A stretch of DNA of 5,179 nucleotides from Spartobacteria bacterium (GTDB taxonomy: Bacteria; Verrucomicrobiota; Verrucomicrobiia; Chthoniobacterales; Chthoniobacteraceae), in contig JANXZI010000076.1 in the NCBI GenBank assembly GCA_025355595.1, positions 1 to 5,179 of the forward strand, in the 5' to 3' direction. Of the stretch, positions 1-5,179 are shown one piece after another. The position numbers were made by a program, and so were the translations under genes. The notes beneath the pieces were generated by a model that saw only the letters and a list, made by a program, of their open reading frames with translations, ran no database searches and had not been told where the DNA came from. Each line of letters starts with the position of its first letter. Positions within the stretch are counted from its first letter, which is position 1.

Positions 1-3000
1 CCCCAGCGTTTTTTCACGTCCTTGAGTGTGATGTAGGTCGGCACTTTCGCGGCCAGTGCGCGGATGGCTGCGAGCACGCGCGGTTCGTTGTCGAGGTCGG
101 CGCGGGTGAGGCCGAAGGCGGTGAGCAGCGTGTCAATGTCCACCCACGTCGTGAGCGTGTTGTAGTAGGTGAGGTTGAACTCGAGTTCCTCGCGCGGCAT
201 CGCGAGGCCTTCGACGAGGCGCAGGCGGCCGTCCACGCGGGCGAGTCCGCCGCCGCGATCTTCGAGTCGGCGCGTGATGGCCTCGAATGAAAGCGTCGCG
301 CCGCTTGCGAGGTGCTGGCCGAGCAGCGACGGGTCGAGATTCGCACCGGCGGTGTCAATGTTGTGCAGCATCAGCGTCTTCAACTGTGGGCGCTCGCGGA
401 GGAGCGCGGCGAGCGTACCGTTTCGCAGGAGGTTCGGGATTTCGTAAAAGTGCCCGATGGGGTGCATGCACTGGAGCGGGAGATTGCCGCGGTAGTCGGT
501 CGTCTCGCCTGCGCCCTCGGCCCAGCGGATCAGCGCGGCGCGCAGCGAATCGCGGACTTTCTGCTGCTGCTCGTCGAGCACCTGCTGCGACATTTCCTCC
601 CACGCAAAACGCAGGTCGCGCGTCGCGGGAATCATGCGCAGGCCGACGCTGCGTCCGCGGCTGAGGAGCAGCGGGCCGTTGTAGCCGTAGTTTTTTCGCG
701 CGGCGAGCATGGCGGAGATCGGCTCGTGCGTGAGGTAGCTCGTCGTGAAAATGTGCGGGACGCTGTGATTCGCGAGCAGCGAGATGCGGCGCGATTTTGC
801 GAGGTGCGTCTCGAGGAAAGTGCGGTGGCGTCCGGCGAGTTTGCAGAAGGGATGCAGCGACTTCACGACACCCGCGCCTTGCGTCCAGCGCGATGCTGCG
901 CCGGCGGCGAGCGTGACGACCGCGGCCTCGCCGTTGCGAAGGGCGTCGAGCCCGCGATCGTAGGCGGCGCCGGATTTTCCGCCGAGGCTCTGGCAGTCGG
1001 TGACATCGCTCGGCGTGACATCCTCGATGACGGCATTCGCAGGCAGGCGGTTTTGCGCCAGTCCGATGCGGCCGGCGCGGAGGTCGGCGCGGATTTGCTC
1101 GTGCGCCTCGCGGTCGAAGCCGTTTTCCTCGAGCAGCATGTCGAGGCTCTGTCCGCTGCCGCGATCCTCGGCAGCGCGCGGGATGAGCGAGTGGAAAAGT
1201 TCCTGCACCACGTCGCGGAGATCGGGCTGCGTGCGGCATGCGGTGGCGAAGCTGTCGAGTTCGACGCGGCGCGTGTGCGAGAGCGCCTTCGGGTCATGGC
1301 GGAGCAGCTTTGGCGCGAGCAGGAGGTAGTAGCCTTTCGGCATCAGCGGCGCGTGTGTGCCGCCGTCGAGGAGATCGGCGAAGGTGCCGTTCTCGTTGAT
1401 TTTGAAATCATACACGACCGGCTCCATCGCGAACGGGAGCGACGCCGAAAGTTCCTTTTTTGTCGCGCTCATGATTGCGGCCATGCGGCGCTGCGCCTCG
1501 GCCTTGCGGTGCGGTGCGAAGATGAAGCCCATCCCGCCGCCGCTCATTCCGCCGAGCATCCAAAAGCCCCAGAAATCCTCGCCGAATTCCGCGCGCGCGG
1601 CCTCGATGAGCCGCTCGGTGTAGTAGGTCGAGGCCCACGGGATGATCGTTTGGATCGGGCCGGAAAAATTGCGCGTGGTGATTTCGCCAACGCGCTTGAT
1701 GTCGCTAGCGCGGAGTGCGTCGAGGATTTGATCAAGAAAGCCGAGCGCCTCCTGCCGTCCGCTCCACTCTGCGGCGGAGCGCAGGAGGTATTTTTCCGTC
1801 ACCATTTCCAAAATCGGCCCGACGTTTTGCGCCATGCCGCCGTGGACGAGCACGAGCGAATCCTGCAGCGCCTGCCGCGCGCTGTCGGGGATTTCGTCGC
1901 CCGTGAAGACGCGGTGCTGCGGCATCAGCCGCCCGCGCGAAATGCCGTGCTCGGGATCGGTTTTCGACGCGATCACGCCCTCGATCAATTTGATGCCCGG
2001 CCACACGCCGCCGCTGTCCTGCCAGCCGCCGCCGCTGCCGCCGATCCATTCGCCGAGCAGCGCGCGCGCGAGCACGAGCCGGCGCTCACTTTCACGCAGC
2101 GGGCCGGTGAGCGACTCGGCCTGGCCGGTGGCGCGCATGAGCGCGGAGATGAGCGCGGCGAGGAGGTTCGTGGACACCGCCAGGCGCGAGCCTTTCGGGA
2201 TGTCGTTGACGCTGGAGACGAGCTCGAGTCCGCGGTTGGGACCGAGCATTTGCGCGAGCAAATCGGTGAGCGACTGCCCGCTGCCCTCGATGCCGGGCGG
2301 GACGACGCCGCTCGCGATCACCGCCGCTTTGAGCAGGCCGAGGTAGTCTTTGGCAAAATCGAAAACTTCCGCGAGCGAGGTGATGTCTGCGCTCGCGCCG
2401 AGATCGACCGAGACGAGACGCAGCACGGGCTCGTCAATTACGCGCAGCCACGCGCTGACCGGCGGCTTTGTCTCCGTGTCGCGGCCATGCACGCCGAGGT
2501 CCACGGAGATGTTCAGCACGCGCGCGCCCTCGGGGTAGTCCATGCCGAGGAAAAAAATGTCGCTCCACGCCGAGTGCGTGAGGTCCATGCGAACGGGCGT
2601 GAGTTCGCGCAGGATCGGGTGCGCGCCCGCAGCGTTCGTGCGGAGCATCTCGGGGCGGATGCGCAGCGGCTGATCTTTCGGATGGCCCATGCGGAACATC
2701 CACTGGTTCCCGCGCACGGTGCGCACGCTGCGGCGCACTTGATCCGCGAGCGTCTGAAATGCGAGGCGATGATACGACGCCGCGAGCGCGGAGGAGAGCC
2801 CATCAGACGGCCCGCCGGATTTTTGCTCGGCTTGGAAAAACTCGATCGCATCCTCGAATCGCCGCTGCAGCAAGTGCTCGTAGCCGTGGAATGGAATCGT
2901 GCCGCCGTGCTTCAGCTCCGGGCGCGTCGGCAGGTGGAAGCGGTGGATCGCCGAGAGGAAAAACAGCGCGCGGACACGCGCGTAGAGATTGCGCGATTCG

Positions 3001-3143
3001 CGGCGGAATGCGTCGAGCGCATCGCACTCGGCGAGCAACTCGGCGAAGGAAAGCTTCGCGCAGATTTCATCGAGCGAACTGTCGCGCACCGCCGCGTCTG
3101 GCGACGTGATGAGACTGACGAGCGAGGTGAGGCCGGTGGACAT
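1..3143 (-). CDS. Fused GHMP sugar kinase (fucokinase-like) and UDP-sugar pyrophosphorylase-type uridylyltransferase, 3' end outside the window
   Basis: Translating the minus strand from ATG at 3143 gives 1047 codons with no stop. Residues 1-180 are a mostly helical region I do not recognise. Residues 183-545 look like a fucokinase-type GHMP kinase: motif 1 region PVRMDLTHSAWSD (183-195), motif 2 region PKGSRLAVST (316-325), GGGWQD (371-376) with Asp376 in the expected catalytic-base position, and glycine-rich motif 3 GGMSGGGMGF (531-540). A linker leads to a nucleotidyltransferase of the UDP-glucose/UDP-HexNAc pyrophosphorylase fold. Its evidence is LAAGAASRWTQGAGVVK (745-761, nucleotide loop and Lys), GRHRTFLETHLAKS (771-784), HNID (927-930) and YYNTLTTWVDID (993-1004). 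Inferred role: free sugar to sugar-1-phosphate to UDP-sugar in the cytoplasm; the sugar is unknown. The start lies 3 nt after the upstream stop, with no clear Shine-Dalgarno, suggesting translational coupling. The kinase loops deviate from the usual glycine-rich forms, so kinase activity is uncertain. The C-terminus is missing. Confidence 0.85.
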   Translation of the reverse strand, partial: MSTGLTSLVSLITSPDAAVRDSSLDEICAKLSFAELLAECDALDAFRRESRNLYARVRALFFLSAIHRFHLPTRPELKHGGTIPFHGYEHLLQRRFEDAIEFFQAEQKSGGPSDGLSSALAASYHRLAFQTLADQVRRSVRTVRGNQWMFRMGHPKDQPLRIRPEMLRTNAAGAHPILRELTPVRMDLTHSAWSDIFFLGMDYPEGARVLNISVDLGVHGRDTETKPPVSAWLRVIDEPVLRLVSVDLGASADITSLAEVFDFAKDYLGLLKAAVIASGVVPPGIEGSGQSLTDLLAQMLGPNRGLELVSSVNDIPKGSRLAVSTNLLAALISALMRATGQAESLTGPLRESERRLVLARALLGEWIGGSGGGWQDSGGVWPGIKLIEGVIASKTDPEHGISRGRLMPQHRVFTGDEIPDSARQALQDSLVLVHGGMAQNVGPILEMVTEKYLLRSAAEWSGRQEALGFLDQILDALRASDIKRVGEITTRNFSGPIQTIIPWASTYYTERLIEAARAEFGEDFWGFWMLGGMSGGGMGFIFAPHRKAEAQRRMAAIMSATKKELSASLPFAMEPVVYDFKINENGTFADLLDGGTHAPLMPKGYYLLLAPKLLRHDPKALSHTRRVELDSFATACRTQPDLRDVVQELFHSLIPRAAEDRGSGQSLDMLLEENGFDREAHEQIRADLRAGRIGLAQNRLPANAVIEDVTPSDVTDCQSLGGKSGAAYDRGLDALRNGEAAVVTLAAGAASRWTQGAGVVKSLHPFCKLAGRHRTFLETHLAKSRRISLLANHSVPHIFTTSYLTHEPISAMLAARKNYGYNGPLLLSRGRSVGLRMIPATRDLRFAWEEMSQQVLDEQQQKVRDSLRAALIRWAEGAGETTDYRGNLPLQCMHPIGHFYEIPNLLRNGTLAALLRERPQLKTLMLHNIDTAGANLDPSLLGQHLASGATLSFEAITRRLEDRGGGLARVDGRLRLVEGLAMPREELEFNLTYYNTLTTWVDIDTLLTAFGLTRADLDNEPRVLAAIRALAAKVPTYITLKDVKKRW

Positions 3144-3146
3144 GGG

Positions 3147-4004
3147 CTACTTTGCGGAGGGCCGTCCGGTGGCGAGGAGTTCCACGATGCCGCGCAGCAC
3201 TTCATCGCGGTCGCAGCCTTCGAGCGCGAGCGCGAGCTGCGAGGTGAGCAGGCCGTATTTCATTCCGAAGTCGTAGCGGCGGCCCGCGAGCTCGACGGCG
3301 AGGTAGCGCTCGTGCTCGGCGAGCTGCGAGAGCGCGGCGCGGAGGTGGATGGTCTGCTCGCGACCGGCGGCATTTTTCAGCATATCGCAGAGAAAGCGCT
3401 GCATCGTCGGGGTGAGAATGTGCATCCCGAAAAAACATAGGTAATAGCCCGCGCGCAGGCCGGGGACATTGATGAGCTGTTCGGCCTCAGTCGGCGTCGG
3501 TTTTTCGAGGACGGTGTCGATCTGGTAGAGGTGACGCGCGGCATCCACGAGCTTGCCGCCGACTGCGCCGTAGAACGGCAGCTTGCTCTCGTGCGTGGCC
3601 TGCACGGCGGACACGGCGCACTTTTCCGCGCGCGCGATCGCGACGAGCTGCTCGGCGCAGCCCTGGCCGGTGTGCGAGAGGTAAAGGTGATCGCCGACGA
3701 GCAGCAGGAATGCATCGTTCCCGGTGAACGCAGCAGCGCTCGCAACCGCGTGCGCGTAGCCGAGCGGCTGCGTCTGCTCGATGAACGTGAGCTGCTGTGC
3801 GTGCCGTCCCGCCACCGCGCGGAATGCCGCCTCATCGCCGGGTGAAATCACGATGGCGATCTGCTCGATGCCCGCGCGCAGGACTTCCTCGATGATGATC
3901 GCGAGCGCGCTTTTTGTGCTCCCGTCGCGATCGACGAGCGTTTGCAGGGGGAGTCCGCGCTGGCCCTTGCCCGCGGCGGTGATGACGGCTTTTCGGATTT
4001 CCAT
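3147..4004 (-). CDS. GalU-like sugar-1-phosphate nucleotidyltransferase (probable UTP-glucose-1-phosphate uridylyltransferase)
   Basis: This is a complete 285-residue protein, close to the usual length of bacterial GalU. The nucleotide-binding start is KAVITAAGKGQRGLP (5-19), followed by an activating-type Lys in GSTKSAL (28-34). Further GalU-like landmarks are EQTQPLGYAHAV (76-87), LLLVGDH (100-106) with the likely metal-binding Asp105, VLEKP (165-169) with the conserved Lys168, a GYYL-type strand near 186-189, and RRYDFGMK (242-249) matching the GalU YDxGxK segment. Expected reaction: NTP plus sugar-1-phosphate gives NDP-sugar plus pyrophosphate; UTP and glucose-1-phosphate are the family default but are not proven here. 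ATG at 4004 was chosen because it sits just before the first Rossmann strand. An in-frame TTG at 4043 would add 13 residues of no evident family similarity. The N-terminal loop is longer and less canonical than GxGTRxLPxTKxxPKE, so a different substrate is possible. It is the first gene of a two-gene operon; the stop TAG (3149-3147) precedes the next ATG by three bases. Confidence 0.88.
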   Translation of the reverse strand: MEIRKAVITAAGKGQRGLPLQTLVDRDGSTKSALAIIIEEVLRAGIEQIAIVISPGDEAAFRAVAGRHAQQLTFIEQTQPLGYAHAVASAAAFTGNDAFLLLVGDHLYLSHTGQGCAEQLVAIARAEKCAVSAVQATHESKLPFYGAVGGKLVDAARHLYQIDTVLEKPTPTEAEQLINVPGLRAGYYLCFFGMHILTPTMQRFLCDMLKNAAGREQTIHLRAALSQLAEHERYLAVELAGRRYDFGMKYGLLTSQLALALEGCDRDEVLRGIVELLATGRPSAK

Positions 4005-4106
4005 GACGGCGCGGAGAATGGTGATGTGCGGCGCGCGGGTCAAATGCGCACGCTGCGGATTCGGCGCTTGCGGGATGTGCGAGCAAGCTGTTAAACGGTT
4101 CGCACC
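4005..4106. promoter_or_regulatory. Divergent intergenic control region with weak candidate promoters both ways
   Basis: About 100 bp separate the two divergent start codons, so both transcription units must be driven from here or from inside the neighbouring genes. Leftward, TTGACC (4043-4038 on the minus strand) lies 17 nt from CATTCT (4020-4015), a good -35 with a poor -10. Rightward, TTGCGG (4068-4073) lies 17 nt from TTAAAC (4091-4096), weak at both boxes. If used, both would start transcription within a few bases of the start codons, giving nearly leaderless mRNAs. That would fit the absence of a clear Shine-Dalgarno before either gene. No convincing operator palindrome, riboswitch or terminator is visible. 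The boxes were matched by eye and may be chance. Confidence 0.3.
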
Positions 4107-5179
4107 GTGCTACAGGGTTATTCTCCAGGGTCTCATTTCTACGATGAAATGGCGGGCGCAGACGGAGCGATCCGTCCGCATTACGCCAAGTTTGAGCGGC
4201 TTCTCCGCGAGATGCCGCCCGAGGAATTTGAGCAAAAGCGGCACGCCGCGGATCTCGCATTCCTGCGGCAGGGCATCACGTTCAACGTGTATGGCGACTC
4301 GGCGGGGACGGAGAAAATTTTCCCGTTCGATCTGCTGCCGCGCATCATCCCGGCGAAGGAATGGGAGCGCGTCGAGGCCGGGCTCATCCAGCGAATCACG
4401 GCGCTGAATCTTTTCCTGCACGACATCTACCATGAGCAGAAAATCCTGAAGGACGGGACGATTCCGCCTTTCTACGTCCTCTCCGGAAAACATTTTCGCC
4501 GAGAGTTTGTGAACTTCGAGGTGCCGAAGGACATCTACATCCACGTCTGCGGCACCGACCTCATCCGCGACGCACAGGGCAACTATCTCGTGCTCGAGGA
4601 CAACGGCCGCTGCCCGAGCGGCGTGAGCTACGTGCTGGAAAATCGCGGCGCGATGAAGCGCACATTCCCCGGCATGTTCGAGGAGATCGGCGTGCGGCCG
4701 GTGGAGCATTATCCGCAGGAACTGCTGAAGATGCTGCAGTATGTCGCGCCGACCGGTGTCGCGGAGCCGAACGTCGTGCTGCTCACGCCGGGCGCGCACA
4801 ACAGCGCGTATTTCGAGCACACGTATCTCGCGCGGCAGATGGGCATCGAGATCGTGGAGGGGCGCGATCTCGTCGTGCGCGATGCGCGCGTCTTCATGCG
4901 GACGACGAAGGGCCAGCGGCAGGTGCATGTGATCTACCGGCGCATTGACGACGATTTCCTCGATCCCACGGTCTTCCGTCGCGACAGCGTGCTCGGCGTG
5001 CCGGGGCTTATCCACGCGTATCGTTCGGGAAATGTCTCGCTCGCAAATTCCATCGGCACCGGCATCGCGGACGACAAGGTGATGTATTATTTCGTCCCGA
5101 AGATGATCAAATACTACCTCGACCAGGAGCCCATCCTGCCGAATGTGCCGACGTATCTCGCGAGCGAGGAAAAGGATTT
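4107..5179 (+). CDS. Circularly permuted type 2 ATP-grasp protein (COG2308 family), 3' end outside the window
   Basis: The first 357 codons of a COG2308-type ATP-grasp protein are present. Family hallmarks in order: YDEM near the N-terminus (12-15) and RPHY (22-25); ITFNVYGD with EKIFPFD (57-75); FYVLSGKHFRREF (122-134); GTDLIRD (149-155); the signature LEDNGRCPSGVSYVLENR (163-180), likely contributing ATP/Mg binding; YRRIDDDFLDP (277-287); and GTGIADDK (317-324) followed by a conserved-looking VPKMIKYYL stretch. GTG at 4107 is preferred because the in-frame ATG at 4149 would remove YDEM, and an in-frame TAA lies upstream at 4092. No clear ribosome binding site is seen. Known for the family: predicted ATP-dependent carboxylate-amine/peptide ligases, usually encoded or fused with an alpha-E (DUF403) domain and near transglutaminase-like proteases; the substrate is generally unknown. 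Family members are roughly 480 residues, or over 800 when fused to alpha-E, so at least 120 residues are missing at the right edge. Confidence 0.92.
   Translation, partial: MLQGYSPGSHFYDEMAGADGAIRPHYAKFERLLREMPPEEFEQKRHAADLAFLRQGITFNVYGDSAGTEKIFPFDLLPRIIPAKEWERVEAGLIQRITALNLFLHDIYHEQKILKDGTIPPFYVLSGKHFRREFVNFEVPKDIYIHVCGTDLIRDAQGNYLVLEDNGRCPSGVSYVLENRGAMKRTFPGMFEEIGVRPVEHYPQELLKMLQYVAPTGVAEPNVVLLTPGAHNSAYFEHTYLARQMGIEIVEGRDLVVRDARVFMRTTKGQRQVHVIYRRIDDDFLDPTVFRRDSVLGVPGLIHAYRSGNVSLANSIGTGIADDKVMYYFVPKMIKYYLDQEPILPNVPTYLASEEKD

Noticed and set aside
355..1297. Minus-strand open frames of 294 and 144 codons in alternative frames
   Set aside because: They overlap the uridylyltransferase domain in shifted frames. 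Their translations are Arg/Pro/Ala-rich and motif-free, typical of GC-rich shadow frames.
1990..2045. GCC/CGG-rich run that looks like a simple repeat
   Set aside because: It encodes the Gly/Ser-rich loop around GGSGGGWQD in the kinase domain, so it is coding sequence rather than an independent repeat.
312..3440. Plus-strand open frame of 1042 codons
   Set aside because: It is exactly codon-aligned antisense to the two minus-strand genes. It stays open because those genes almost never use TTA, CTA or TCA codons, as expected in GC-rich DNA. Its translation is Arg/Ala/Glu/His-rich with no family motifs, whereas the minus strand shows clear enzyme signatures.
4005..4043. Upstream TTG start (4043) for the GalU-like gene
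   Set aside because: It would add 13 residues before the conserved Rossmann start, overlaps the best -35-like box, and has no ribosome binding site. ATG 4004 fits the family better.
4149..4151. ATG start for the ATP-grasp gene
   Set aside because: It would delete the YDEM segment that family members usually carry; GTG 4107 keeps it.
4110..5015. Minus-strand open frame of 301 codons opposite the ATP-grasp gene
   Set aside because: It is codon-aligned antisense to the strongly recognisable COG2308 protein and carries low-complexity His/Arg/Glu/Ala-rich sequence with no motifs.

Overview
The window is a GC-rich, tightly packed bacterial segment with three protein-coding genes and one short divergent intergenic gap. 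No RNA genes, mobile elements, CRISPR arrays or long repeats were seen. Two genes read leftward and one reads rightward. The two outer genes run off the window, so only the middle one is complete. The organism looks like a Gram-negative environmental bacterium. From memory, the large fused kinase/uridylyltransferase resembles proteins of Verrucomicrobia (Opitutae/Spartobacteria-like lineages), but this is a tentative inference without any search.

Left part (1-4004, minus strand): a two-gene nucleotide-sugar operon. The promoter-proximal gene (4004-3147) encodes a 285-residue GalU-like nucleotidyltransferase. Three bases after its stop codon, and in the same reading frame, begins a very large gene (3143 to beyond base 1, at least 1047 codons). 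It appears to join an N-terminal helical region of unknown function, a fucokinase-like GHMP sugar kinase and a C-terminal UDP-sugar pyrophosphorylase-type nucleotidyltransferase. This gene is the main content of the window and is easily missed because it has no stop codon inside the window. The long open frames on the opposite strand, including one of over 1000 codons, are antisense shadows of it.

Middle (4005-4106): about 100 bp between divergent start codons, holding weak candidate promoters in both directions.

Right part (4107 to beyond 5179, plus strand): the N-terminal 357 codons of a circularly permuted type 2 ATP-grasp protein (COG2308 family). Relatives are predicted peptide or amide ligases, usually encoded with alpha-E (DUF403) and transglutaminase-like proteins that would lie beyond the right edge.

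How the genes may work together: the two leftward genes plausibly make NDP-sugars. The fusion would convert a free sugar to sugar-1-phosphate and then to UDP-sugar, while the GalU-like enzyme would supply another activated sugar or regulate the pool. No functional link to the ATP-grasp gene is shown beyond the shared divergent control region. The most interesting points are the reversed domain order of the kinase-pyrophosphorylase fusion compared with Fkp/FKGP enzymes, and the altered kinase motifs 1 and 2 beside intact catalytic-Asp and motif 3 segments.
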